A stretch of DNA of 64,000 nucleotides. Origin: Fulvimarina sp. Its GTDB lineage: Bacteria; Pseudomonadota; Alphaproteobacteria; Rhizobiales; Rhizobiaceae. Of the stretch, positions 53,009 through 62,346 are shown one piece after another. Location of the stretch: contig PACL01000009.1 of NCBI GenBank assembly GCA_002700095.1, forward strand, positions 45,367 to 109,366, given 5' to 3'. The notes beneath the pieces were generated by a model. That model was not told the origin of the DNA. It saw nothing but the letters and a program-made list of their open reading frames with translations, and made no database searches. The position numbers were made by a program, and so were the translations under genes. The number at the start of each line of letters is the position of its first letter. The first letter of the stretch is position 1.

Positions 53009-54559
53009 ATGGCCGAGAAGCGCTCGACCCCGAAGATCGAAGTCCGCACCGCGACGACGAAGGACGTCTCCGCCATCATCGCCCTCTCGGCCAAGGTCTT
53101 CAAGGACGAGGCGCCCTACACCCGCGGCATGATCATGGGTCAGCTCTCGGCCTTTCCCGAAGGCCAGTTCGTCGTCGTCTACGAGGACGAAATCGTCGGC
53201 TATGCGGCGACGATGATCCTGCCCGAGGGCAAGGTCATGAAGCAGCATTCCTGGGCCGAGGTCACCGGCGGCGGCTATGCGGCTATGCACGACCGCAAGG
53301 GGGACTGGCTCTACGGCATCGAGGTCTGCGTCGATCCGGACCGCCGCCGCCTCAGGATCGGCAAGCGCCTCTACGACGCCCGCCGGCGGCTCTGCCAGGA
53401 CATGGACCTGAAGGGCATCGCCTTCGGCGGCCGCCTGCCCGGCTACAAGCGCAACATGAAGAAATACGCCACGCCCGAGGCCTATCTCGAGGCCGTTCGC
53501 AAGAACGAGCTGACCGATCCCGTCGCGTCCTTCCACCTGAAGTCCGGCTTCGAGCCGGAGTTCCTCCTGAAGAACTACTACCCCCTCGACACCGCCTCCG
53601 GCGGCAACGGCGTCATGATGGTCTGGCGCAATCCCTATTACGACCCGGCCCATGCCGCACAGCCGGTCAACCGCTCCAACCCGGACGTCGTGCGCATCGT
53701 CACCGTCCAGATGGAAGCGCGCAAGATTGCCGCGCCGCAGGAATTCTACGACGCGGTGGAATATTTCGTCGAGGTGGCGTCGGAATATGACGGCGACTTC
53801 GTCGTCTTCCCCGAGCTCTTCACCCTCATGCTGCTCTCCTGCGAGCCCGAGGAGCTGAAGCCCGAGGCCGCCATCGCCCGCCTCACCGAGCACACGCCGG
53901 ACTTCGTCGAGCGCATGACGGCGATGGCGATCCGCCGCAACATCAACATCATCGGCGGCAGCCACGCGACCCGCACCGAGGACGGCGAGATCCAGAATGT
54001 CGGCTACGCGTTCCTGCGCGACGGCTCCGTCCATGCCCGCGAGAAGATCCACCCGACGCCCAACGAGCGTCAATACTGGCACATCCAGGGCGGCGACCCG
54101 ATCGACGTCATCGAGACCGACTGCGGCCCGGTCGGCATCATGATCTGCTATGATTCCGAGTTCCCGGAGATCGCCCGCCGCCTCTGCGACCAGGGCGCCC
54201 GCATCCTCTTCGTGCCCTTCAACACCGACACCCGCCACGGCTATCTGCGGGTGCGCTACTGCTGCCAGGCGCGGGCGATCGAGAACCAGTGCTACGTCGT
54301 CACCTCCGGCATGACCGGCAATCTGGCCAATGTCGACAATCTCGACATCGAATACGCCCAGTCGGGCATCTTCACGCCTTGCGACTTCCCCTTCGCCCGC
54401 GACGGCATTGCGGCCGAGACCTCGGAAAACGTCGAGATGGTCGCCGTCGCGGACCTCAATCTCACCACCCTCGCCTGGGCGAGATACGAAGGCTCGGTCC
54501 GCAATTTCAGGGACCGCCGGCTGGATCTCTACCGGACACGCTGGTCGGACGGGGGGTGA
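53009..54559 (+). CDS. Bifunctional GNAT acetyltransferase / nitrilase-family carbon-nitrogen hydrolase
   Basis: 516 aa fusion. Residues about 8-200 are a GNAT domain (EVCVDPDRRRLRIGKRLYDARRRLC as the acetyl-CoA loop region). Residues about 225-515 are a CN-hydrolase with the catalytic triad Glu (VVFPELFTLML), Lys (REKIHPTPNE) and Cys (GIMICYDSEFPEIAR). This domain pair is a known widespread architecture of unknown substrate. I start at the second Met (MAEKRSTPKIEVRTAT) because AAGGAA lies 10 nt before it; ATG 52985 is an alternative. Confidence 0.92.
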   Translation: MAEKRSTPKIEVRTATTKDVSAIIALSAKVFKDEAPYTRGMIMGQLSAFPEGQFVVVYEDEIVGYAATMILPEGKVMKQHSWAEVTGGGYAAMHDRKGDWLYGIEVCVDPDRRRLRIGKRLYDARRRLCQDMDLKGIAFGGRLPGYKRNMKKYATPEAYLEAVRKNELTDPVASFHLKSGFEPEFLLKNYYPLDTASGGNGVMMVWRNPYYDPAHAAQPVNRSNPDVVRIVTVQMEARKIAAPQEFYDAVEYFVEVASEYDGDFVVFPELFTLMLLSCEPEELKPEAAIARLTEHTPDFVERMTAMAIRRNINIIGGSHATRTEDGEIQNVGYAFLRDGSVHAREKIHPTPNERQYWHIQGGDPIDVIETDCGPVGIMICYDSEFPEIARRLCDQGARILFVPFNTDTRHGYLRVRYCCQARAIENQCYVVTSGMTGNLANVDNLDIEYAQSGIFTPCDFPFARDGIAAETSENVEMVAVADLNLTTLAWARYEGSVRNFRDRRLDLYRTRWSDGG

Positions 54560-55507
54560 TCAGCGGCGGGCCCCGTCGGCTGCGCGGGCTTCCGCTGCTT
54601 CGGCAGTGTCTACAGGGTCGCTTGCCTGTTTCCGGCGTCCCTTCACCAGCGACCACGTATAGATCGCCAGCGCCGTCCAGATGAAGGCGAATGCGATCAG
54701 CTGCCAGTGGCTGAACGGCTCGCCGAACAGGAAGACGGCGGTGAAGAACAACAGCGTCGGCACGATATATTGCAGGATGCCGATGGTCGCGTAATGCAGG
54801 AGCCGCGCCCCGGCCGCATAGAGGATCAGCGGCACCGCCGTCAGCGGGCCGGCAGCGATCAGCAGCGCCGTCTCGGTGCCTTCTTTCAGGAAATGCGTCT
54901 GCGGCACGAAGATCGCGACGACGAGCAGCGACGGCACGACGAGGATCGCCACCTCCAGGAAGAACCCCTCGCTCGCCCCCACCGGCACCATCTTGCGGAG
55001 CAGCCCGTAGGTGCCGAAGCTCATCGCCAGCACCAGCGACACCCAGGGCAGCCCGCCGGCCTTCACCGTCATCACCGCGACGCCGATGGTCGCCAGCGTG
55101 ATGGCGACGCCCTGCAGCCGCGTCGGCCGCTCGCCGAGAAAGATCGCCGCCAGCGCCACGTTGACCAGCGGATTGATGTAGTAGCCGAGCGCCGCGTCGA
55201 GGGTCTGCCCCGCCCCGATGGCGTAGATATAGGTGCCCCAGTTGACCGAGATCAGCGAGGCCGTCAGCGCCGCCAGCGCCATCGTGCGCAGGCTGCGGAA
55301 ATGCCCCATCGCCTGCCGGAAGGTGCCCTGCCAGAGGAGGATCGCCGCCGCCAGCGGCAACGCCCAGACGATCCGGTGCGCCACCACCTCGACCGGCGAG
55401 ACGTTGGCCAATTGTTTCATGAAGATCGGCAGGATGAAGCCCCAGATGCCATAGGCGCCGAGGGCGTAGAAGAGACCCTGCCGGCTTTCGCCCGGGCGAG
55501 ATTGCAT
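54560..55507 (-). CDS. rarD: RarD-type EamA-family transporter
   Basis: 315 aa inner-membrane protein with ten predicted helices in two EamA halves. RarD hallmarks: GLFYALGAYGIWGFILPIFMKQLANVSPVEVVAHRIVWALPL, NWGTYIYAIGAGQTLDAALGYYINPLVNV, and the second-half LHYATIGILQYIVPTLLFFTAVFLFGEPFSHWQLIAFAFIWTALAIYTW. Substrate not established for the family. Convergent with the GNAT-nitrilase gene, the two stops touching. Confidence 0.93.
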   Translation of the reverse strand: MQSRPGESRQGLFYALGAYGIWGFILPIFMKQLANVSPVEVVAHRIVWALPLAAAILLWQGTFRQAMGHFRSLRTMALAALTASLISVNWGTYIYAIGAGQTLDAALGYYINPLVNVALAAIFLGERPTRLQGVAITLATIGVAVMTVKAGGLPWVSLVLAMSFGTYGLLRKMVPVGASEGFFLEVAILVVPSLLVVAIFVPQTHFLKEGTETALLIAAGPLTAVPLILYAAGARLLHYATIGILQYIVPTLLFFTAVFLFGEPFSHWQLIAFAFIWTALAIYTWSLVKGRRKQASDPVDTAEAAEARAADGARR

Positions 55508-55838
55508 GGCCGCGCTCTTTGGATGAAGGATTCGTGGCGCAGCCTTAGCAGAGGGCGCGAGGGGCTTCAGCCCGGTTTCTCGTGATCGATGCGATCACAT
55601 GGACTAATGCGTTCGGTGCGGGAGAGGCAATGCGAGAAAACGCCGCCCCGAGCAGCGTGCGGCTTGCGCGACGCACTGGCGAACGACTCGGTTCTCTACG
55701 GCCGAATCACATGCTGATACGACACGCAATTGGCAGTGCCGTTCAAAGTTCGGACGAAGCGTAGTTCATGATACGCTTGCACGGCGGGTGACCATCACCA
55801 AGTAGCATTCCATATTAGCTGGAAGGACAAGCATATCG
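55508..55838. other. Gene-free stretch where base composition drops
   Basis: From about 55580 onward the GC content falls clearly below that of the neighbours, reaching the low-GC gene at 55839. No tRNA or attachment-site repeat could be recognised. It may be the left border of a transferred segment. Confidence 0.4.
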
Positions 55839-56477
55839 ATGGGGATTTCGGAGATAATAGAATCAGTCGCGGCGGTAAAATCCACGGAAAATCTATTTAA
55901 TCACTACTCGGAGGCACATCCAAGCGAAGATAGTGCCGACGCTCCTCGTTTCAAACGAGAGAACTTGGAGCGCTACCTGTCGGCGTTTGAAGGCCGTGAT
56001 ATCCCTTACCTGCTCATCGGGGAGACGCCTTCGCGCTACGGCGCGAGATGGTCGGGCGTGCCTTACACCCATCAGTCGAAGCTCCATGAAATGGCCGAAC
56101 TCTTAGGTATTGAAGACAGATTTCATCGTCCAGTAGCACAGCGGCCCCCATCAGGGCCGTCGGGCACTTCTGAGTCGGTCTGGCGCGTTCTAAAGCGACC
56201 ACCTCCTCTGCTCTGGAACATTGTCATGCAGCATCAATTTAAATATAAGGACGGTCAGCTGAGGAACAGAAATAGCATCCTCGCGAGTGATCGGAATGCA
56301 AATCGCGAAGCTCTCCAGCTTCTTGTTCAGACATTCCGACCAAATCTCATTGTTTTCATGGGCACAAAAGCGCGGAATGCAGGAGAAAGAATCGGATTGA
56401 AGGGACGGTGTGTGCGGCATCCAGCCCGTGGAGGTGGACCCGAGTTTCTTCGACAGATGGCCGAGCTGACGACGTGA
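55839..56477 (+). CDS. Uracil-DNA glycosylase-like protein, low-GC
   Basis: 212 aa. The pattern LLIGETPSRYGARWSGVPYT resembles the first motif of the uracil-DNA glycosylase superfamily (GE[AT]P..RG.R.SG.P.T). LLWNIVMQHQFKYKDGQLRNRN is at the place of the N...P...NR region, and LIVFMGTKARNAGERIGLKGRCVRHPARGG resembles the last motif (HP..GG). It may be a UDG-like repair or defence enzyme; some catalytic-type positions differ, so activity is uncertain. GC content and codon use are far lower than in the surroundings, a sign of recent transfer. GGAAGGAC precedes the ATG. Confidence 0.65.
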   Translation: MGISEIIESVAAVKSTENLFNHYSEAHPSEDSADAPRFKRENLERYLSAFEGRDIPYLLIGETPSRYGARWSGVPYTHQSKLHEMAELLGIEDRFHRPVAQRPPSGPSGTSESVWRVLKRPPPLLWNIVMQHQFKYKDGQLRNRNSILASDRNANREALQLLVQTFRPNLIVFMGTKARNAGERIGLKGRCVRHPARGGGPEFLRQMAELTT

Positions 56478-56656
56478 AACGAAACAGAATGATCGCATTC
56501 TGCTTCAACTGAACGGCCTCGCCGCCTCACGCACATGGCCCGCCGGTGTTACCGCTGCTGATCCGCCCCAGCCGCCTCCTCATCCCGCGCGTTCGGCTTG
56601 GCAAACAAGGATCGCCGCCGCCAACCGCCGCCACGACCCTTCCCACGCCATCCCCG

Positions 56657-57616
<960 letters not shown>

Positions 57617-57707
57617 TCATTCGCTCGCATTTCGCTTGAAACCACCGCTTCAAGCCGCTGTTGTAAATATCGAAAAGTCCGCTTGCAATCCCGGCCGTGC
57701 AAACCGC

Positions 57708-58169
57708 TCAGGTCTCACCGGAAGATGGCGCATCCGGATGCTGGTGGCTGACGATCGTCGCGGCCACGGCGGCGAATTCCGGATCCTCCTCCGTCACGCG
57801 GCCTGCGAGGAGGTGCAGCCAGTCGACATAGGCGATCTTGCCCTCGACGCCGTCCTGCACGAGCGGCGGGACCGCTCCCGGATCGTCCAGTGCCCCGATG
57901 GCGATCGACACCGCCTCGGCCGTCTCGTAGGTCAGCGGCGTGCCGCACTCGGCGCAGAAGCCCCGGCTCGCATAGCTCGACGAACGAAAGCGCTTCGGCT
58001 CGGCCTTCGTCCAGACCAGCGTCCCGCCCCTTGTATGGACCAGCGGCGCATAGAACGAGCCGAACGCCTTCTGGCACATCCGGCAATGGCAGATGCTCGC
58101 CGTCTCCGCCTCAACCTCGCACCGAAACCGCACCGCGCCGCACTGGCATCCGCCGGTCTGTGTCGTCAT
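57708..58169 (-). CDS. GFA-family (CENP-V/GFA domain) zinc protein
   Basis: 153 aa. MTTQTGGCQCGAVRFRC starts the glutathione-dependent formaldehyde-activating (GFA) fold; cysteines at CQC, CHCRMC and CAEC (FCAECGTPL) bind two zinc ions in this fold. True substrate for most members is unknown; no glutathione-formaldehyde genes are nearby. Transcribed divergently from the PatA/G-like protease gene, with 238 nt between starts. Confidence 0.88.
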   Translation of the reverse strand: MTTQTGGCQCGAVRFRCEVEAETASICHCRMCQKAFGSFYAPLVHTRGGTLVWTKAEPKRFRSSSYASRGFCAECGTPLTYETAEAVSIAIGALDDPGAVPPLVQDGVEGKIAYVDWLHLLAGRVTEEDPEFAAVAATIVSHQHPDAPSSGET

Positions 58170-58301
58170 TTCGAAATCCGCCCTTTCCCGTTCCGGCCAG
58201 GATAGCGGGTGGCAAGGCGAAGATGAAGCCGGTCGATCGGCGCCGCGCCTCGACGCCGCAATATGGCGCCCGCATCCGCAGGATTGCCCACCAGGTATCG
58301 G

Positions 58302-58324
58302 CCAGATGCAATCTGGAGTATAAT
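58302..58324 (+). promoter_or_regulatory. Possible operator and -10 box before the PatA/G-like gene
   Basis: CCAGATGCAATCTGG (58302-58316) is a perfect 6+3+6 inverted repeat. It is followed two bases later by TATAAT (58319-58324), the ideal -10 hexamer, in a locally AT-rich stretch about 84 nt before the start codon. No good -35 box is visible at the expected place, which would fit activator dependence, with the palindrome in the position for a regulator. Confidence 0.4.
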
Positions 58325-58407
58325 TGGCAAATCGTAATTGCACTTTTAACGAGAATATGCCTAAATGCCCCAGCGTCATTTGACCACTCCTCCGCGAGGC
58401 GATGGGA

Positions 58408-60471
58408 ATGATTGGGTCCCTGCCAGATCTGCGCGAACTCGGTCCCGGCCTCTCCGCCGTGCGCATCGGCGTCGTCGACGGCACGCCGGATCTGGCCATC
58501 CCGGCGCTGGCCCGGGCGTCGCTGGCGCTGGAACCGACGATGCGGATCGCCGAGCCGCATGGCCCCGACGCCCACGGCACCGAGATCTGCAGCCTGCTCT
58601 TCGGCGACGGCATGGGTCTTGCGCAGGGGTGCAGCGGGCTCATCCTGCCGGTGTTCTTTCCCGACCCGCGGCCCTCGCATCAGGCGCCGCGGGCGACCCA
58701 GACGGACATCGCGCGGGCCCTCTACATGGCGGTCGAGCGCGGCGCTGCGATCGTCAATGTCAGCGCCGGCCAGCTCTCGGCGACCGCCGAGGCCTCCCGC
58801 CATCTGGAGGACGCGCTGGCCCTGTGCGAGCGCCGGGGTGTCCTCGTCGTCGCGGCGGCCGGCAACGACGGCTGCGCCTGCCTGCATGTCCCGGCGGCGG
58901 TGGCGAGCGTCCTTGCCGTCGGCGCGATGGACGCGGCGGGCAGGCCCGCCCCGACGTCGAATTTCGGCGCCAGCTACATGGCCAACGGCATTCTCGCCCC
59001 CGGTGACGGCATCGAGGTCGCGACGCTCGGCGGCGAGCGGGTCCGACGCAGTGGTTCGAGCTTTGCCACGGCGGTGGTCGCCGCCGTCGCCGCGCGGCTG
59101 CTGTCGGCGGCGCGGCGGGCGGGCGCCGGCCTCGGCCCCCTCGACATCCGCACGATCCTCATCGAGACCGCCCGGCCCTGCGATCCGCGGGCCGACGGCG
59201 AATGCGCGCGCATCCTCGCCGGCCGGCTCGACGTCACCGCGGCGATCGCGCGTCTCCATCGCATGCTGAAGCCGGAGGCCGCCGGGGCCTTCCCCCCCGC
59301 CGACATCGCGGACGACCACGAAGGGAGTGAGCCAATGATCAGGGAATCCATGTCCGTCCAGGCGTCCGCCGCGGCAATGCCGCCCGCCGGACGTCCGGCG
59401 AGTTCGAACGCCGTCGCCCAGTCGGATTGCGGCTGCGGCTGCGGCGGCGCGAAGAAGACCGGCGGTCAGAAGACCGACGACGTTTCGGGCGACGATGGGC
59501 CCGGCCACGCCATGGCCGACGCCGCGGCCTTCGAGGACGCCGGCGCCCTTCAGGCCGGGCAGCCGGCGCGGGCGCGGCTCCCCTCGCGGCGGGACGGCGG
59601 CGTCATGGGCCAGCCGTCGAGCCTCGCCCAGTCCGGCGTCACCCAGCAGGGCTGCGGCTGCGGTGGCTCGAAGGAGCCGCAGAAGGTCTACGCCCTCGGC
59701 TCGGTCTGGTTCGATTTCGGCAACGAGGCCCGCTACGACGCCATCGTCCAGCGGATCGGGGACCCGGTCGCGGCCAACACCCCGTCGGTGCTTTTCGAGA
59801 TGCTGACGAACGACCTGTCCTTCGCCACCGGCATCACCGTCATCCTGATGCAGGACCAGATCCCGATCTACGCGATCACCCCGGCCGGCCCCTTCGCCCA
59901 GGAGGTCTACCGCGATCTCCTCGACGCCATGGCGACCAGCCTCAAGGATACCGGCGACATGCAGCGGGTGGCGATCCCGGGCTTCGTCCACGGCTCCACC
60001 CGGCTGATGAACGGCATGGTCCTGCCGGTGATCTATCCGGATCCGCGGGGGATGGTGAAGTGGCGGGCGGGCGAGCTGGTGAGCGCCGCCAAGGCCGCGA
60101 TCGGCCAGGACGACGTCGACGACGACTCGATCTTCAACTTCCTCATCCGCGTCTATGACGAATTGCGCAATCTCGGCATGAGCCCCGAGGAGCGGGCGAT
60201 CAACTTCGCCGCGACCAACGCCTATCAGGGCGCCAGCGTCTTCGCCGACGGCATGCGCCGGGGGCTCGAGCTCTACGGCATCACCGTCAAGCGCAGCCCG
60301 ATCTGCCGGCCGGATTCCGACTGCTGGGACGTCCAGGTCTCGATGTTCGACGCAGAGAACGAGCGCCGCGCCGGACGGGTCTACCGCTTCACCGTCGACG
60401 TCAGCGAGGTCCTGCCCGTCACCGTCGGCACAGCACGCGCCTGGAGCGTGCCGCTGAGCGCCTTGGGCTGA
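58408..60471 (+). CDS. PatA/PatG-type maturation protease with Cys-rich linker
   Basis: 687 aa. Residues 1-290 are a subtilisin (S8): Asp24 (GVVDGTPD), His56 (DAHGTE), oxyanion Asn153 (AAAGNDGC) and Ser218 (SGSSFAT). The sequence is closest to cyanobactin proteases PatA/PatG (AAGNDGCACLHVPAA, ILAPGDGIEVA). Residues about 427-687 match the PatG C-terminal domain (VYALGSVWFDFGNEARYD, INFAATNAYQGASVF, CRPDSDCWDVQVSMFD, RFTVDVSEVLPVT). The linker 290-425 has two Cys-Gly clusters, CGCGCGG (341-347) and CGCGG (416-420), each preceded by a Gln-Ser motif. ATG 58408 chosen for its GAGG 8 nt upstream; ATG 58402 adds two residues. No signal peptide. Two Cys-rich peptide genes follow. Confidence 0.92.
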   Translation: MIGSLPDLRELGPGLSAVRIGVVDGTPDLAIPALARASLALEPTMRIAEPHGPDAHGTEICSLLFGDGMGLAQGCSGLILPVFFPDPRPSHQAPRATQTDIARALYMAVERGAAIVNVSAGQLSATAEASRHLEDALALCERRGVLVVAAAGNDGCACLHVPAAVASVLAVGAMDAAGRPAPTSNFGASYMANGILAPGDGIEVATLGGERVRRSGSSFATAVVAAVAARLLSAARRAGAGLGPLDIRTILIETARPCDPRADGECARILAGRLDVTAAIARLHRMLKPEAAGAFPPADIADDHEGSEPMIRESMSVQASAAAMPPAGRPASSNAVAQSDCGCGCGGAKKTGGQKTDDVSGDDGPGHAMADAAAFEDAGALQAGQPARARLPSRRDGGVMGQPSSLAQSGVTQQGCGCGGSKEPQKVYALGSVWFDFGNEARYDAIVQRIGDPVAANTPSVLFEMLTNDLSFATGITVILMQDQIPIYAITPAGPFAQEVYRDLLDAMATSLKDTGDMQRVAIPGFVHGSTRLMNGMVLPVIYPDPRGMVKWRAGELVSAAKAAIGQDDVDDDSIFNFLIRVYDELRNLGMSPEERAINFAATNAYQGASVFADGMRRGLELYGITVKRSPICRPDSDCWDVQVSMFDAENERRAGRVYRFTVDVSEVLPVTVGTARAWSVPLSALG

Positions 60472-60563
60472 GTTCGGCGCCATCGAATTCGACCGTCCGT
60501 TTGATCGGGCGGCGAAACGCCGGGCCAAGCTGTGAGCCGCGGCAGAACCGAAGGAGAAGAAGC

Positions 60564-60734
60564 ATGCGAACACCCAATCTTGCCCGGCCGATCCAGCGGA
60601 TGGCTGTCATTGCCTTGCAGTCCGCGGACGGCGTGCGCCAGTCCGACTGCTGCGGCGGCGGCCAGTGCTGTCTCGGCACCTGCCTGTTCGGCAAGTGCAT
60701 CGGCGTCTGTGTGCCGAATATCGGCCAGTGCTGA
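60564..60734 (+). CDS. Cys-rich putative RiPP precursor peptide 1
   Basis: 56 aa. AAGGAGAAGAAGC precedes the ATG, a strong ribosome site. The N-terminal 28 residues (MRTPNLARPIQRMAVIALQS, then ADGVRQSD) are Cys-free; the C-terminal half has 8 Cys at 29, 30, 35, 36, 40, 45, 49 and 56 with Gly, the layout of a leader plus core. The leader start MRTPxLxxPxxR is shared with the next peptide (MRSPxLxxPxxR), and a Gln-Ser pair precedes the Cys part in both. It follows the PatA/G-like protease by 92 nt. Cleavage by that protease is inference. Alternatives: a small metal-binding protein or a disulfide-rich toxin. Confidence 0.75.
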   Translation: MRTPNLARPIQRMAVIALQSADGVRQSDCCGGGQCCLGTCLFGKCIGVCVPNIGQC

Positions 60735-60757
60735 AGCTCGACTGAAGGAGATCCACA

Positions 60758-60970
60758 ATGCGCTCACCTACCCTCTCCGCTCCCGTTCTTCGCGGAGCCC
60801 CGCTCGGATCGGGAGGCGGCGGCGTCGGCCAGTCGGCGAGCCTGAAATGCATCCTCAGATGCGGCGCCAAGCTGATCGCCTGCGCGCCGTATTGCATTCC
60901 GAACCCGCTCAACCCGGGCTGCATCAGCTGTCTCGGCTCGTCCTACAGCACCTGCAAGAGCTGCTTCTGA
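60758..60970 (+). CDS. Cys-rich putative RiPP precursor peptide 2
   Basis: 70 aa with AAGGAG 7 nt before the ATG. Leader MRSPTLSAPVLRGAPLGSGG with Gly run, then GVGQS at 22-26 and a core with 8 Cys at 31, 35, 42, 46, 55, 58, 66 and 69 (CILRC, CAPYC, CISC, CKSC). It lies 23 nt after peptide 1 and shares its leader start. The core sequence is quite different from peptide 1, which is how families of modified-peptide precursors usually look: constant leader, variable core. No modifying enzyme other than the protease lies nearby. Confidence 0.75.
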   Translation: MRSPTLSAPVLRGAPLGSGGGGVGQSASLKCILRCGAKLIACAPYCIPNPLNPGCISCLGSSYSTCKSCF

Positions 60971-60983
60971 CGCCGCAGCTCGA

Positions 60984-61017
60984 GCCGCCGCCCCGCTCCG
61001 CTGATCGGGACGGCGGC
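60984..61017 (+). terminator. Stem-loop after the Cys-rich peptide genes
   Basis: GCCGCCGCCCCG and CGGGACGGCGGC pair over 11 of 12 positions around a 10-nt loop. No T run follows, so it may stabilise or attenuate the peptide mRNA rather than end it fully. It starts 14 nt after the stop of peptide 2. Confidence 0.4.
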
Positions 61018-61151
61018 CGGACATGCCGGAATACTCGGCGATCGCGTGCTGCCGAACACAGGCGGCTCAAAGATCAGCCGCCCCTTTCAACGACCGGTGG
61101 CACCGGGCCACCGGCGTCTCGTCTCCAGACCAGAACAACGAGGCTCAGGCC

Positions 61152-61352
61152 ATGGACATGCCCCGGCAGGCGAAGCCCCAACCGCGCCTATTCATGCAGG
61201 AGATCGTCGGCCGGCAATGGACGCCCGAGGCCGAGAGACACCGATCCTCGGAGATTGCCGTCGTCGACGAGAAGCCCAAGCCTGAGCGAAAGCGCAAGAA
61301 GGCGGCGCCGACCCCCTGCCTGCGCCAGCTGATGACCTTTTCCGTCGCCTGA
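61152..61352 (+). CDS. Small basic hypothetical protein, 66 aa
   Basis: MDMPRQAKPQPRLFMQEIVG, then a hydrophilic middle and a basic segment KPKPERKRKKAAPTPCLRQL ending MTFSVA. GAGG lies about 9 nt before the ATG. It has one Cys and no leader similarity to the two preceding peptides, so it is not obviously a third precursor. It may still belong to the locus because it is co-directional. Coding status uncertain. Confidence 0.4.
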   Translation: MDMPRQAKPQPRLFMQEIVGRQWTPEAERHRSSEIAVVDEKPKPERKRKKAAPTPCLRQLMTFSVA

Positions 61353-61386
61353 CACCTGGGCGCGGCCCGCCTGATGTCGGCATGCG

Positions 61387-62346
61387 TCAGAGCTCCCGGG
61401 CAAACCGGTCCGTCGCCTCCATGAGCTCGTGCAGGATCGCCGGCTCGGCGAAGGCGTGGCCGGCCGCCTCGACCAGCCGGTAGTCCGCCTTCGGCCAGGC
61501 CTGCGCGATCTGCCAGGAGGTGACCACCGGCGTCACCACGTCGTAGCGGCCCTGGACGATGATGCCCGGCGTTTCGGCGAGGCGCCCCATATGGGCAAGC
61601 AGCTGGCCCTCCTCCAGCCAGAGATCGTGGAAGAAATAGTGGTTCTCGATCCGGGCGAAGGCGATCTGGGCGTCGGTGGCGTGGTCGGAGGGCGGCGAGT
61701 GGGCGGGATTGGCCGCCCGCAGCATCACCGTCGCCGATTCCCACGCCGTCCAGGCCCGCGCCGCCTGCGCCCGCACCGACCGCTCCGGATGGGTCAGGCG
61801 CCGGCGATAGGCGGCGACGAGGTCTTCCTGCTCGGCCTCGGGGATCCGCGCCACGAGGTCTTCCCAGTGGTCGGGAAACAGCCGGTTGGCGCCCCAGTCG
61901 TAGAACCAGTCGAGCTCCGAACGCCGGCCGGAAAAGATGCCGCGCAGGATCAGCCCGCTCGCGGCGTCCGGATGCGCCTGCGCATAGGCCAACGCCAGCG
62001 TCGCCCCCCAGGAGCCGCCGAACAGCAGCCAGCGCTCCACCGACAGATGCTGGCGCAGTCTCTCGAGATCGTCGACGAGATGCCAGGTGGTGTTCGCCTC
62101 CAGCGACCCGAGCGGCACCGAGCGCCCGCAGCCCCGCTGGTCGTAAAGGACGATCCGGTAGCGCGCCGGGTCGAACAGCCGCCGATGCGTCGCCGAGGCG
62201 CCGCTGCCGGGGCCGCCATGCAGGAACACCACCGGGATGCCCGCCGGGTTGCCGCATTCCTCGAAATAGATCTCGTGGCCGTCGCCGACCTCGAGCCGGC
62301 CTATGCGGTAGGGTTCGATCGGCGGATAGGGTTTGCGCAATGTCAT
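61387..62346 (-). CDS. pip: Prolyl iminopeptidase, copy 2
   Basis: 319 aa paralogue of the gene at 56657-57610, same family motifs: [40 protein letters not shown], nucleophile GGSWGATLALAYA, GRYDVVTPVVTSW and AAGHAFAEPAI. N-terminus MTLRKPYPPIEPYRIGRLEVGDGHEIYFEECG. The two copies differ in many positions, so the duplication is old or one came from elsewhere. Both flank the PatA/G-like locus and its peptides, which may be coincidence or a substrate link. Confidence 0.93.
   Translation of the reverse strand: MTLRKPYPPIEPYRIGRLEVGDGHEIYFEECGNPAGIPVVFLHGGPGSGASATHRRLFDPARYRIVLYDQRGCGRSVPLGSLEANTTWHLVDDLERLRQHLSVERWLLFGGSWGATLALAYAQAHPDAASGLILRGIFSGRRSELDWFYDWGANRLFPDHWEDLVARIPEAEQEDLVAAYRRRLTHPERSVRAQAARAWTAWESATVMLRAANPAHSPPSDHATDAQIAFARIENHYFFHDLWLEEGQLLAHMGRLAETPGIIVQGRYDVVTPVVTSWQIAQAWPKADYRLVEAAGHAFAEPAILHELMEATDRFAREL

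Noticed and set aside
58111..60573. 820-codon minus-strand frame opposite the PatA/G-like protease
   Set aside because: Composition is Arg/Ala/Gly/Asp-rich without motifs; the plus strand has an intact catalytic triad and PatG domain.
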